NCBI GenBank assembly: GCA_002440825.1
Contig: DJVH01000077.1
Coordinates: 1-31,355 of the forward strand
Length of the DNA stretch: 31,355 nt
Direction of reading: 5' to 3'
DNA from: Bacteriovoracaceae bacterium UBA6261
GTDB taxonomy: Bacteria; Bdellovibrionota; Bacteriovoracia; Bacteriovoracales; Bacteriovoracaceae
The notes under the pieces are model-generated. The model made no database searches and was not told the DNA's origin. It saw only the letters and a list, made by a program, of their open reading frames with translations. Below, piece after piece: positions 17,082 through 25,758 of the stretch (position 1 is the stretch's first letter; every line of letters begins with the position of its first letter). The position numbers and the translations under genes are program-made.

Positions 17082-18392
17082 TCAAACGCGGCCCTGATAA
17101 TCCAGAGCTCTTTTTTGAATTTTTTTAAGAAAGAGTGTGAGTTTTTCTTCAACGCCCTTAATGTTTTTTTCCGCAGCCTGCGAAACCGGTGAAGCTTCTT
17201 CGATTTCAATTGGTCCGATCTTCTCATCAATCAGACTCATCAGATGTCTGCGTCCGTCCTCTTCTGAGACATCTTCTAATTCATCGAGATCAACAAGCTG
17301 GTTTGATGTCGGAATTATTGAGCTGAGTTGAGTGGGCTCAGCAACACCTTCATCCTCTGCCGGGCTCAATGTTTCTTCATCAAGCGGCGCAATTGGCTCA
17401 AGTGGCGCCATGAGTTCTTTAATTTCTCTGATTTTGTCGATGGTCTTCTGATCGTTTGGATTCAGAATGAGTATTTTCTCGAGAACTTCCAGAGCTTTTT
17501 CTATGTGCCCTTGACCACAATACAAATCTACAAGTGTGTGGGTTACTAAAGGAACATTACTTTCTTTTTCTTGTTCCATGTGAGGTTGCTCAGTGATTTC
17601 ATCGTCAATCTGGCTATCGTCATCGAGATCCAGATGCACTTCATATGTTCTGAAATCTTCTGTGGGAACTGGTGCTAGTTTGATCACCGGCTCTTCAGGT
17701 TTCTGCGGTTGAGTGTGAACCTGATCTGACTTTTTTACATTCCATTGATCGTAATCTGTCTTTGGTGTTTCCTGAGCAGTTGGTTCTTTGGCAGGAGATT
17801 TAGATTCCTGATGAAGATCGACCGTCATCCAGTCATCAAAATCATTAACTGGTTCAGACTGAAGTTTACTCACATCAAACAATGGAGATTCACTCGGAGT
17901 CATTCTTTGTGAAGAGAGCTCATTTTCAGGGATAATGATCGGTTTATGATTTGGTTTATAACGATCTTCGATTTTCTTTTCAAGTCGCGACACTTGATCA
18001 GCGACTTCTTTATCTCTAGGGTTGATAAAGAGAAGGTACTTGAAAGTTTCAAGTGCTTCTTCATCTTTTCCCAATTCTAGACAGACATCTGCAAAAAGTT
18101 TTTGAAGTCTTAGATTGTCGCGGTTGCCATCTATCAAAGGACGCAAAGTTGTGTAAGCGAGATTAAATTGTTTCAAATCGAAATAGCAAAAGGCCAGTCC
18201 GAGATATCCCATGACATAAGTTGGATGAAAACGAATTCCTTGTGAAAGGATTTCCATCGCTTTATCTGTCATTCCCAGTTTACGGTAGGTTTCAGCTAAA
18301 GGAGCAAAGACACGCGAGCGAGGATTCTTCTCAAAATCACTTTGATACTTTAAGAAAAGTGGTGAGAGAAGTTGCAGTTTATCCTTACTCAT
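17082..18392 (-). CDS. TPR protein downstream of pilQ
   Basis: This 436-residue protein has no signal peptide. Residues 1-150 hold about three to four TPR units (RSRVFAPLAETYRKLGMTDKAMEIL, then YLGLAFCYFDLKQFNLAYTTL and a third). A long acidic, Pro/Glu/Ser-rich linker of low complexity follows (about 150-275), then another TPR pair (LVDLYCGQGHIEKALEVLEKIL), another acidic linker and a C-terminal basic helix. It is likely a cytoplasmic scaffold. It starts 5 bases after the pilQ stop and so is almost certainly co-translated with the secretin; a role in pilus assembly is inferred only from position. FimV-like and Tgl-like roles are possible analogies, but no signal or lipid anchor supports Tgl. 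Confidence 0.85.
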   Translation of the reverse strand: MSKDKLQLLSPLFLKYQSDFEKNPRSRVFAPLAETYRKLGMTDKAMEILSQGIRFHPTYVMGYLGLAFCYFDLKQFNLAYTTLRPLIDGNRDNLRLQKLFADVCLELGKDEEALETFKYLLFINPRDKEVADQVSRLEKKIEDRYKPNHKPIIIPENELSSQRMTPSESPLFDVSKLQSEPVNDFDDWMTVDLHQESKSPAKEPTAQETPKTDYDQWNVKKSDQVHTQPQKPEEPVIKLAPVPTEDFRTYEVHLDLDDDSQIDDEITEQPHMEQEKESNVPLVTHTLVDLYCGQGHIEKALEVLEKILILNPNDQKTIDKIREIKELMAPLEPIAPLDEETLSPAEDEGVAEPTQLSSIIPTSNQLVDLDELEDVSEEDGRRHLMSLIDEKIGPIEIEEASPVSQAAEKNIKGVEEKLTLFLKKIQKRALDYQGRV

Positions 18393-18397
18393 GTCAA

Positions 18398-20278
18398 CTA
18401 GCCTCTATCTGTTAAGCCAGCTTCTTCCGAATTGATAATTCGCGGAGTAAGGAAAATGATTAGCTCTTTTTTAATCGTTGCGGGGTTGTATTTAGTTCTG
18501 AACAACCAGCCTACAAGTGGAATGTCCTTAATAAATGGAATTCCGGAATGGTTTTCCGCCTGAGAGTAAGAGTAAATACCACCGATGACAATTGTTGATC
18601 CGTTATCGACAAGTACTTGCGTTTTAATCGCTCTCTTCACTTCATCCTGAGGAGCACCTGTCTGAACAGTCGGAGTGAGGGAATCTTTTTTGATCTGTAC
18701 ATCAAGCGAGATTGAACCTTCGTTCGTCACCTGAGGAGTAACTGATAGCTCAAGACGAGAAGCCTGTGACTTCCATGATTGAGTTGTCGAAGTTCCATTT
18801 GAACTCGTCGAAATGTTTGTATCGAGATAATATGATTGATCATCCTGAGTAATGCTGGCAGCAACATTATTCTTTGTAATAACTTTCGGACTGGAAACGA
18901 TTCTACCCTTTGATTCACTTTCCATTAGTTTTAGTTTGAAATCGAGGTTGATCAATTTGTTGAAACGACCAATTGTTACACCAAAAAGTGAACGTGTTGA
19001 ATCAGGCGCTGTACTGAATGAGAACGAACCATTGTTTACACCAGCGTTTCCTTGCAAAGATGCACTGAAAGGATCGTATCCAAATCCAAGACCCTGATCG
19101 AGACCAATTTCTTTCGTATAACGTTCAGAGACTTCCACGATTTTACTTTCAATTAAAACTTGCGGAGTGGCTGCATCGAGAAGCTCTACAATTTTTCTCA
19201 TCCTCTCAATTACTTCAGCGGTATCTTTTACAATTAATGAATTGGTTCTTGAGTCGATACTGATACGGCCTCTTTTTGCTCCAACTCCAGTAGGAGTAGC
19301 GCTAGTTGGAGCCGAGCCTCCTGCTGTTGATGCCGGAGCCTCATTACCATTAGGATATTCAGAGGAATATTCAGAAAGTATGATTTTTAAATCATCAATC
19401 TTTGCGTAGCTGATTGGAAAGACTTTTGTGAGCAATGGCTCTGCTTCTGCCATTGTAGCCTTTGCACGTTTAGCAAGTTCAGCTTCTTTGGCTGCAGCTT
19501 CATTGGTATTTACCAAAAGAATCATTCCGTTTTTCTTCGCGGAAAGACGGTTCATTTCAAGAACGGTATCGAGTGCCTGATCCCAGGGTACATCGAGGAG
19601 ATTTAAAGAAATGGGCTCCAACTTTTTTACATCTTCGGTAACAATTATATTGAATCCAGATGTCTCTGCAATCATTCTGAGAATTTCATCAGGTCTTACA
19701 CTTTTTAAATTCATTGAAACTTTTTTTCCAATGTATTTTTTCTTCCCCGACATGACCACATTTTCAAGAATATCTTCTATTGTGTCAGATTTTGGAATAT
19801 TTAATTTTCCAGCTTTAGCGACTGGAACATCAGCAACCTTCTCCGCATAAGATTGATTTTCTTCGACTTTCTTTTGCGAGAAAACTCCGTAGCGATTTTC
19901 AATCTGAAGAATGATTCTATTAGGCTTCCGGACGAGAACTGAGCGAACGTTGTCTCTTAATTGAACGGCAACTCTTATGTCCTGATCGTTTTTTGGTTTT
20001 TTGTAAGCTTTGACAAAGACAACGCCACCTGAAAATTCAGATGTATCGAAAGCGCGCATAACTCTGTCCGTTGCTGTAACTTTAGAAAAGTCGACGATAA
20101 TTTGTTTATCTTCTTTGACCTGGAACTTGCTCGCCTGAATATCATTTGCGTCCAGAATAAATTCTAGCTCGCTGACTTCACCTTTCTGAGCAAAGTTGAT
20201 TGCTTTTATTTCAGCGGACTGTGCCGAAGCTGAAAGCAACAATACGAAAATACTGCTTAGAAAAAATCCTTTTTTCAT
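18398..20278 (-). CDS. pilQ: Type IV pilus secretin PilQ
   Basis: PilQ forms the outer-membrane gated pore for the pilus. The protein of about 626 residues has a signal peptide (MKKGFFLSSIFVLLLSASAQSA), one AMIN domain (about 25-115), an STN/N0 domain (about 165-245), an N1-like KH domain interrupted by a Gly/Ala/Thr/Pro-rich insert near 300-320, and the secretin domain. The secretin domain ends with VDNGSTIVIGGIY, GIPFIKDIPLVGWLF and ELIIFLTPRII, all diagnostic. Many PilQs carry two or three AMIN domains, so this is a short version. An ATG at 20287 is in frame, but the ATG at 20278 is preferred because AGGG sits 9 bases before it and directly abuts the earlier one. It is followed at 5 bases by a TPR gene. 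Confidence 0.97.
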   Translation of the reverse strand: MKKGFFLSSIFVLLLSASAQSAEIKAINFAQKGEVSELEFILDANDIQASKFQVKEDKQIIVDFSKVTATDRVMRAFDTSEFSGGVVFVKAYKKPKNDQDIRVAVQLRDNVRSVLVRKPNRIILQIENRYGVFSQKKVEENQSYAEKVADVPVAKAGKLNIPKSDTIEDILENVVMSGKKKYIGKKVSMNLKSVRPDEILRMIAETSGFNIIVTEDVKKLEPISLNLLDVPWDQALDTVLEMNRLSAKKNGMILLVNTNEAAAKEAELAKRAKATMAEAEPLLTKVFPISYAKIDDLKIILSEYSSEYPNGNEAPASTAGGSAPTSATPTGVGAKRGRISIDSRTNSLIVKDTAEVIERMRKIVELLDAATPQVLIESKIVEVSERYTKEIGLDQGLGFGYDPFSASLQGNAGVNNGSFSFSTAPDSTRSLFGVTIGRFNKLINLDFKLKLMESESKGRIVSSPKVITKNNVAASITQDDQSYYLDTNISTSSNGTSTTQSWKSQASRLELSVTPQVTNEGSISLDVQIKKDSLTPTVQTGAPQDEVKRAIKTQVLVDNGSTIVIGGIYSYSQAENHSGIPFIKDIPLVGWLFRTKYNPATIKKELIIFLTPRIINSEEAGLTDRG

Positions 20279-20333
20279 GCAACTCATCCCTAAGTCTCAT
20301 GTATATCTTCCTAAATACTGAGGACTTGATAAA

Positions 20334-20342
20334 ATTATAACA
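20334..20342 (-). promoter_or_regulatory. Candidate extended -10 promoter of pilQ
   Basis: The minus strand reads TGTTATAAT, an extended -10 element with a perfect TATAAT, about 56 bases upstream of the pilQ ATG in the 132-base pilP-pilQ gap. No good -35 is present, as often with extended -10 promoters. It would let pilQ-TPR-aroQ-efp be expressed apart from pilM-P. Confidence 0.5.
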
Positions 20343-20410
20343 GCATTTAAAAAAAGTACTAATTTTTTTGCAATAATTAATGACTGACGAAAACGATATG
20401 ATCGGAAAAA

Positions 20411-20896
20411 TTAATCACCGGAAAGCGGCAGAACGGTTTCAAGATATTCATCTTGATCGTAAACGTTGCGGATTTTTTCTACGAGAACAACACCGCCAGG
20501 AAGAATGGCCTTGACTTCAGCTCCATTTGGACCGATTTTCATCCCTTCCTTAATATAGAAAACATCTGTGCCTAATTTTTGACCGGACATAACCTTGGCC
20601 ATGGCCCTTCTGTCTTTACCGATCATAACTCCGACAATGCGGATACTTTCTACGGGCTTACTTTCGATAGTATCAGAAAAGTTGGTATAGAGACCAAGCT
20701 CACGATTCTTGGCGTTCGTTTGAGCAGCTTTCTTTTTATTAATTTTTCTTTTAAAAGGATCGCGCAAATCCAGTGGATTTTTAACGTAGGTTTTACTTTT
20801 AAACAGGTTGAATACAGGACCTGAAGATTCACCCTCATCCTGAGCAAAAGTATTAACAGAAAGACAAAGGATAAAAAGAATAAAGAGCTTGTTCAT
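20411..20896 (-). CDS. pilP: Type IV pilus assembly protein PilP
   Basis: PilP links the inner-membrane PilN/PilO complex to the PilQ secretin. This 161-residue version has a signal peptide (MNKLFILFILCLSVNTFA), a disordered basic stretch containing the conserved DPFKRK-like motif (about residues 43-52), and a C-terminal beta domain with RIVGVMIGKDRRAMAKV and FYIKEGMKIGPNGAEVKAI, typical of PilP. Family members are often lipoproteins, but no lipobox is seen here, so the mature protein is probably soluble periplasmic. Its ATG overlaps the pilO stop by one base (TAATG), indicating translational coupling. Confidence 0.93.
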   Translation of the reverse strand: MNKLFILFILCLSVNTFAQDEGESSGPVFNLFKSKTYVKNPLDLRDPFKRKINKKKAAQTNAKNRELGLYTNFSDTIESKPVESIRIVGVMIGKDRRAMAKVMSGQKLGTDVFYIKEGMKIGPNGAEVKAILPGGVVLVEKIRNVYDQDEYLETVLPLSGD

Positions 20897-21564
20897 TATT
20901 CTTCCTCCTTCTTACCGGCGCTTCTTCTCTTGGTAGGTCTTTCGCCGCCAGCGGGTTTATTTTTAAATTCGCTTTCAATCTTATCGATACCGCGCTCTTC
21001 CTTGAAGTTAGCGTTGTATTTATAAGCTTCAAGAGTAAATTCGCCATCAATAAGCTGGAATTTACTTCTTTGAGGTTGATCAAGTTTCCTGAAAGAAAGA
21101 TCGCCTACATTTAAGATACGTTTGTTTTCGGAAATTTTTTCAAACATAATAAGAAACTGTAGATAGGTTGCCTTGGCTCTAAATTTGTATTTTCTTGCGA
21201 TATAAAAGCCGCGATCATCGTCTTTTTCAGGCATGATACTTACTTCTTTGATGTTTACATCTTCAGCCATTCTTCTTAGCAAGCTGATGTTTTCTGTATC
21301 TGAAACCTCAGAAGGAAGCAACTGCTGGGTTTTTTCAATCTCCTGAGCAACTCTTTCAATTCTGTTTTTTGCTTCCTCAATGTTCTGATAGAAGCTTGAA
21401 ATTTCCTTTCTGGTTTTCCGTGCCTTCTGAAGATTGGTTTTTTCAACATCTTGTTGGCTTTTTATTTCGTTGATTTTTTCATTGGTTTCATACCAATATG
21501 AGCCCATGTTGAACAATGCAACCAGGATAATTAACCAATGTATGTTCTTTAATAACTTCGCCAT
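20896..21564 (-). CDS. pilO: Type IV pilus assembly protein PilO
   Basis: This 222-residue bitopic inner-membrane protein has a short cytoplasmic N terminus, one membrane helix (about residues 8-24), a periplasmic coiled coil (about 28-85) and a ferredoxin-like domain (YLQFLIMFEKISENKRILNVGDLSF). This is the PilO plan, which pairs with PilN. The C terminus ends in a charged low-complexity tail of about 30 residues (Lys/Glu/Arg-rich, ending KKEEE) that most PilO proteins lack. It starts 4 bases after pilN and overlaps pilP. Confidence 0.93.
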   Translation of the reverse strand: MAKLLKNIHWLIILVALFNMGSYWYETNEKINEIKSQQDVEKTNLQKARKTRKEISSFYQNIEEAKNRIERVAQEIEKTQQLLPSEVSDTENISLLRRMAEDVNIKEVSIMPEKDDDRGFYIARKYKFRAKATYLQFLIMFEKISENKRILNVGDLSFRKLDQPQRSKFQLIDGEFTLEAYKYNANFKEERGIDKIESEFKNKPAGGERPTKRRSAGKKEEE

Positions 21565-21568
21565 TAGT

Positions 21569-22183
21569 TTACCTTGATCTCATGTCGTAATTTTTGATCT
21601 TTCCTTTTAATTCGAAAAGTTCATAACTAGACGGCATGCCATCCAACGTTTCAGACTTATTCTCTTGTCTTACGGGAGTAATCGTATTTCCAAAAAATGG
21701 AGAATCATTAATTATGGTGATAAATTCACCAATGCTTCTCGGAGAATATGCTCCACCGATAATAACCATTTCTTTATTTTCATTGATTTTCAAAGAATCA
21801 AACCAAAGATCCTCAGGGATACTTCTAGCAATTTTTTCCAGAATCTTTTTCGGATTTGTTCTGATCTTTAAGATCTCATCAACCTGAGCTGAACGCGCTT
21901 TCAGCTTTTCAATTTGCTTATTATAAGCATCGAGCTGCAGCTTAACGTTTGTGTTTTTGCCAATTTCTTTTTCGACTTTCTGATAATCCTGCTGGATTTG
22001 TGACAAAATTTCTTGCTCCGCTTTTAATTCATCATCAAAATGGCTGCGGACAAATATTTCAGGGATATAATAAATAAAAAAAGCAAGACCGAGCATCTTG
22101 AAGTTAAGATCGTTTAAATCCACACCAAGAACGACTGGAAGCCGTAACGGTTGCTTTTTCTCGAGGAGGTTTAATTCAATCAT
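21569..22183 (-). CDS. pilN: Type IV pilus assembly protein PilN
   Basis: This protein of about 204 residues begins MIELNLLEKK, a conserved PilN start in which the short cytoplasmic N-terminal segment docks on PilM. One membrane helix (LAFFIYYIPEIFV) follows, then a coiled coil and a periplasmic ferredoxin-like domain (PEDLWFDSLKINENKEMVIIGGAYSPRSIGEFI). A longer frame opens 36 bases upstream inside pilM, but the ATG at 22183 is chosen: it overlaps the pilM stop as ATGA, has GAGGAG 9-13 bases before it, and matches the family N terminus. Confidence 0.95.
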   Translation of the reverse strand: MIELNLLEKKQPLRLPVVLGVDLNDLNFKMLGLAFFIYYIPEIFVRSHFDDELKAEQEILSQIQQDYQKVEKEIGKNTNVKLQLDAYNKQIEKLKARSAQVDEILKIRTNPKKILEKIARSIPEDLWFDSLKINENKEMVIIGGAYSPRSIGEFITIINDSPFFGNTITPVRQENKSETLDGMPSSYELFELKGKIKNYDMRSR

Positions 22184-23289
22184 TTCGGCAAGCTCCTCAT
22201 TGCGAGACCGATTGCACAAACACCTTTATAGGCGATATCATCAATCTCTTCTTCCGAAATGTTGTTCTTATTAAAAGTCATCCCTGCGAACGGATTGAGA
22301 ATCTTGACTTCTGTTTCAATCAATTCCTGAAGAGCTTCCGAGAAGCCTGGAATTAGAGCACCGCCGCCAGTGAGGATACATCCATCAAACTGCTCTTCAG
22401 AAGTTGAGCTTACCCAAAAATCTATCGTCTTCTTGAGTTCAGCAAAAAATGTATCAAGAACCTGGTTGATGATTTCAAGAATTTCCTCAGGAATGTTCCC
22501 GTTACCATCGCCGTAGATTTTCAAACTTTCAGCTTCATTATAGTTGACGCCCATCTGGCGCTGAATTTCTTCTGTGATTGTCAGTCCACCGATAGCGATT
22601 TCCTTAAAGAAGACCAGGACGCCATTTTTATAAATCATGAAGTGAGTTTTTTGAGCGCCTAAATCCATCAGAATCCAGGTTTTTCCACGGGCCTGAACCT
22701 CTTCTCCCATAACCGCTTCAACCACATTCAGTGTTGCCGCAGCAGTCAGATCTACGATCTTAACTTTTACATTTGCTCTTTCAATGATCTCTTTAAAAGT
22801 CTGCACGTTGCTTTTTTTAGCTGCACCAATAATGACATCAACACCGCCCCCTTGGTTTTCGCCGATAACACTGAAGGAAATATTTCCTTCATCAATCGGA
22901 AAAGGAAGATACTGTTCGGCTTCCCAGGAAACCTGATCTTCGATTTCTTCATTTGAACCGCCGGCCAGCTGTAATCTTTTGATCAAAGTGTTCGGACCAG
23001 ACAAACCTATACAGGCAAACTTGTTGCTGCTTCTTAGCTCTTTTAAACCTTGTTGAAGCGCTTTTAAAATTTCATCTTCTTTCTGAATTTCATCTTCAAT
23101 GATTGTTCCTTCAGGGAGAGGAACTGTTGAATAGTGATTAAGCTTGAAAGAGCCGTCCGATTGCTTGGACACTTCAGCCATTTTGATGGCACTCAAACCG
23201 ATATCGATTCCGATAATACCCTTTGGACCTACATAAAAGAGGTCTCCAATCTTGTCTTTAATAGAATCCAGAACGTTTTTAGAATTCAA
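22180..23289 (-). CDS. pilM: Type IV pilus assembly ATPase-fold protein PilM
   Basis: PilM is a cytoplasmic actin/FtsA-like ATP-binding protein that binds the PilN N terminus and couples it to the motor ring. The 369 residues show the phosphate-1 motif GIDIGLSAIKMAEV (about 26-39), EQYLPFPIDEG, phosphate-2 LMDLGAQKTHFMIYKNG, and the adenosine motif ILTGGGALIPG. The start is taken as TTG at 23289 (AAGG about 8 bases before), because no ATG precedes the GIDIG motif. It is the first gene of pilM-N-O-P, with its own candidate promoter. Confidence 0.95.
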   Translation of the reverse strand: MNSKNVLDSIKDKIGDLFYVGPKGIIGIDIGLSAIKMAEVSKQSDGSFKLNHYSTVPLPEGTIIEDEIQKEDEILKALQQGLKELRSSNKFACIGLSGPNTLIKRLQLAGGSNEEIEDQVSWEAEQYLPFPIDEGNISFSVIGENQGGGVDVIIGAAKKSNVQTFKEIIERANVKVKIVDLTAAATLNVVEAVMGEEVQARGKTWILMDLGAQKTHFMIYKNGVLVFFKEIAIGGLTITEEIQRQMGVNYNEAESLKIYGDGNGNIPEEILEIINQVLDTFFAELKKTIDFWVSSTSEEQFDGCILTGGGALIPGFSEALQELIETEVKILNPFAGMTFNKNNISEEEIDDIAYKGVCAIGLAMRSLPK

Positions 23290-23322
23290 TGGGGTTTACC
23301 TTAATCTCAATTTCTTTCTTAA

Positions 23323-23352
23323 ATTATACATTTAATAAATAATTGGGATCAA
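23323..23352 (-). promoter_or_regulatory. Candidate promoter of pilMNOP
   Basis: On the minus strand TTGATC (23347-23352), 18 bases, then a perfect TATAAT (23323-23328) precede pilM by about 34 bases. The -35 hexamer covers the pilD stop codon, so pilMNOP can be transcribed apart from the ABC-pilD unit. This is the best-formed promoter seen in the window. Confidence 0.55.
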
Positions 23353-24119
23353 GGAATATATCTCATAACATCGCTAAACCAACTCTGAGCAAATATCTGA
23401 ACAGCTGCTACGATGATAATAAACGGGCCAAAAGGAATGTGATTTTCCCTCTTGATGACCTTGGAAAGAATGAGAGTTCCCCCTATGATGGCGCCCACGA
23501 AACAGCTGAGAAAAATGTTTTGAAGAATTCCTATAGGACCAAGATAAAGTCCCAGCACTGCGAAGAGCTTTATATCTCCTCCTCCAAGCCCAATTTGGCC
23601 TTTTAGCTGATAAAAAAGCCAGCTGACCAGTAAGGGAAAGCCTAGACCAATTCCAGCTCCCAGCAGCCAATGCGTCCAGGGTTGAGTAAAAACACCGAAG
23701 ACAAAAAATAAAAGTCCGAGATATATGTTGATTGAGTCAGGCAAAATTTGATGTTTTAAATCAACTATAAAATGAACCAGAAAGGCGCTGAAGACTCCCA
23801 GGTAAAAAAAGAAATTCATCCAGTCGGCTGGATTTAAAGTTGATGGAGCAATAGCGAATGCGAATACTCCAGTAATCAGTTCCACGGCTGGATAGAGATA
23901 GGAAATCTTGCTTCCACAGTGAGCGCATTTTCCGCGAAGAAAAATAAAACTCAAAACAGGTAAGTTTTCATACCAGGCAATCAAATGTCCGCATTTCGGG
24001 CATGATGACCTGGGATGTACGATACTTTTTTCAAGGGGAAGTCTGTAGATAAGCGCATTTAAAAAGCTCCCTATCAGCACTCCGAAAATTGTCGCAAATG
24101 TAATTAAAATAGTTTCCAC
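23349..24119 (-). CDS. pilD: Prepilin peptidase / N-methylase PilD
   Basis: This inner-membrane aspartyl protease cleaves the PilA leader and methylates the new N terminus. About 256 residues show an N-terminal membrane segment with GSFLNALIYRLP, the two CxxC pairs of the cytoplasmic loop (CPKC and CAHC), catalytic Asp motifs IVDLKHQILPD and GGGDIKL, and about eight membrane helices. A longer frame opens with TTG at 24158, but the GTG at 24119 is preferred: it lies just past the stop of the permease gene and gives the usual N terminus. The ribosome-binding site there is weak, so the start is uncertain by up to 13 residues. Confidence 0.95.
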   Translation of the reverse strand: METILITFATIFGVLIGSFLNALIYRLPLEKSIVHPRSSCPKCGHLIAWYENLPVLSFIFLRGKCAHCGSKISYLYPAVELITGVFAFAIAPSTLNPADWMNFFFYLGVFSAFLVHFIVDLKHQILPDSINIYLGLLFFVFGVFTQPWTHWLLGAGIGLGFPLLVSWLFYQLKGQIGLGGGDIKLFAVLGLYLGPIGILQNIFLSCFVGAIIGGTLILSKVIKRENHIPFGPFIIIVAAVQIFAQSWFSDVMRYIP

Positions 24120-24120
24120 T

Positions 24121-24888
24121 TTAATCCAGATTTTTATTTTTAAATATTTGCACAACAATTATTGAAAGAGCTGTGAAATACAAAATGTAATAGATAAAAA
24201 CATTGTATAAGTAATCTGTAGATACTGTCTGCTGGTAAAGCACGAAATCTTTCAGGTTTAATTTGTAAAAATTTGGCAAAAGAATATTTCCTACCTTAAC
24301 TGCATTGTTAAAATAGACATTCATTTTTGCAAAAATGAGTTTAGACGTTTCATTAAGCGAATGTCCGATTATCAAGATAATAATGGAATAAATAACTGCC
24401 ATTGCTGTGTTGGTTATTAATGAAAATAAAACCGCAAAGAGAAGAAGCAAAAAAGCTTCCAGGAAAGTGAAAAAGCTAGCCCATAAAATTAATGACTGAA
24501 ATTTACCACCCAGAAAAAGATAAATACCGATGGCAAGTCCACTCAAAACAATTGTATTGATTGCGAGAACTGAAGAAAGTCCAATAACTTTGCCACAAAG
24601 AAAGTTGGTTCTTGAAATGGGCTTCGATAAGATCATGTACAGCGTTCTTTGCTCCACTTCTTTTGTCAGCAGGGTGGATCCGATAAATATCGCCATTCCA
24701 AAATTCGACAACGTCATAACTCCGAGTCCAAAATCGAGAGCAACCTTAACCGGAGCGCCGTAGGCAAATTCGGAAGCAATGTAAGTGATGAGCACAAGAG
24801 CAAGGGCCATAAACACAATACTCATCATGACTTTGCTTCTATAAACTTCGATAAAGGTAAATTTAGAGACTATGAGTGTATTTTTCAT
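24121..24888 (-). CDS. ABC-2 type transporter permease (PilI-like by position)
   Basis: This 255-residue membrane protein has six hydrophobic segments (about 19-40, 54-74, 99-127, 131-155, 159-178 and 230-249) and the ABC-2 permease motif EVEQRTLYMILSKPISR (about 77-93), the coupling region. Its start codon overlaps the ATPase gene stop as ATGA. With the ATPase it forms an exporter-type ABC transporter of unknown substrate. In Myxococcus xanthus the equivalent place between pilA and pilD holds pilH and pilI, an ABC transporter required for piliation; homology here is inferred from order and family, and is not to be confused with Pseudomonas chemotaxis PilI. Confidence 0.9.
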   Translation of the reverse strand: MKNTLIVSKFTFIEVYRSKVMMSIVFMALALVLITYIASEFAYGAPVKVALDFGLGVMTLSNFGMAIFIGSTLLTKEVEQRTLYMILSKPISRTNFLCGKVIGLSSVLAINTIVLSGLAIGIYLFLGGKFQSLILWASFFTFLEAFLLLLFAVLFSLITNTAMAVIYSIIILIIGHSLNETSKLIFAKMNVYFNNAVKVGNILLPNFYKLNLKDFVLYQQTVSTDYLYNVFIYYILYFTALSIIVVQIFKNKNLD

Positions 24889-25745
24889 GATTTTATCTTA
24901 TAAATAATTTCTTCTAGTCTTGGCTTTTCTTTCTCAATCTCAACGATATTCAATCCATTTTTAAGCATCTCTGTCAGAACTTCTCTTTTATCAGCTTCAT
25001 TGACCTGTATGGTTTCTATTTTTTCACCCGAAAGATATTTAACGCTGTAAAGGTCATTGGAATTTTTGATGACCAATTCATCAATGCTGCCCTCGTATAT
25101 CAATTTCCCTTTTTCAATGAAGATAACCTTGTTGCAGATTTCTTCGACATCTGGAACGATGTGGCTGCTGAAAAAAATAGTAATACCTTCATTGTTAAGT
25201 TCTTTTAGAATGTTTTTGAAATCTCTTCTTCCCAGGGGATCAAGGCCAGATAAAGGTTCGTCGAGAATAAGCACTTTTGGTCTGTGAATCAACGAACTGA
25301 TAAAGCCCAATCTCTGCTGCATTCCTTTTGAATAGCCGTGTATTCTGCGGTCGATGGCATAACCAATGGCCATCCGGTCAGTCCACTTGGCAATAAGTTC
25401 TTTAAGTTCATTTTTTGGAATGCCGTAAAGCGCTCCAGTGTATTCCAAAAATTCTTTTCCGGTGAGATGCTGATAAAGATACGCTTTCTCTGGAAGGTAT
25501 CCAATCGAGGATTTAATTTTTTCTGGAGTGTTTCCCATTGTTCTTGAAAAGATTACGTCGCCAGAATCTTGCCGTGAAAATTCCATCAGAATTTTTATAA
25601 GGGTTGTTTTTCCGGCGCCATTAGCGCCCAAAAATCCGACGAGCTCACCTTCATTTATGTTGAATGAGACATTATCAAGCGCTTTGAATTTCTTATCCCA
25701 GAAGTTGTACTGGAATGATTTGGAAATATTTTTAAATTCAATCAT
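24885..25745 (-). CDS. ABC transporter ATP-binding protein (PilH-like by position)
   Basis: This 286-residue cytoplasmic ATPase has all catalytic motifs: Walker A GANGAGKTT (40-48), signature YSKGMQQR (138-145) and Walker B VLILDEPLSGLD (158-169), followed by the H-loop SSH. A small C-terminal domain follows, as in drug- and lipid-exporter-type ATPases (CcmA/NatA-like). It sits 13 bases after the glycosyltransferase gene and overlaps the permease gene. By position and family it corresponds to Myxococcus PilH (not Pseudomonas PilH), so a role in pilus biogenesis is likely but unproven. The transported substrate is unknown. Confidence 0.93.
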   Translation of the reverse strand: MIEFKNISKSFQYNFWDKKFKALDNVSFNINEGELVGFLGANGAGKTTLIKILMEFSRQDSGDVIFSRTMGNTPEKIKSSIGYLPEKAYLYQHLTGKEFLEYTGALYGIPKNELKELIAKWTDRMAIGYAIDRRIHGYSKGMQQRLGFISSLIHRPKVLILDEPLSGLDPLGRRDFKNILKELNNEGITIFFSSHIVPDVEEICNKVIFIEKGKLIYEGSIDELVIKNSNDLYSVKYLSGEKIETIQVNEADKREVLTEMLKNGLNIVEIEKEKPRLEEIIYKIKS

Positions 25746-25758
25746 ATTAAATATCTTA

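Noticed and set aside
20411..20896. PilP as a lipoprotein
   Set aside because: The signal peptide has a Cys, but it is preceded by FIL and not a small residue, and lies mid-helix; no lipobox is present.
22180..22219. Earlier start of pilN inside pilM (MCNRSRNEELAE...)
   Set aside because: The extra residues come from the pilM 3' end; the ATGA overlap with GAGGAG and the family N terminus MIELNLL favour 22183.
23343..23606. Plus-strand open frame across pilD, and similar opposite-strand frames over tamB, pilQ and the UvrA-like gene
   Set aside because: They lie wholly within well-supported minus-strand genes, lack ribosome-binding sites and family motifs, and are expected by chance.
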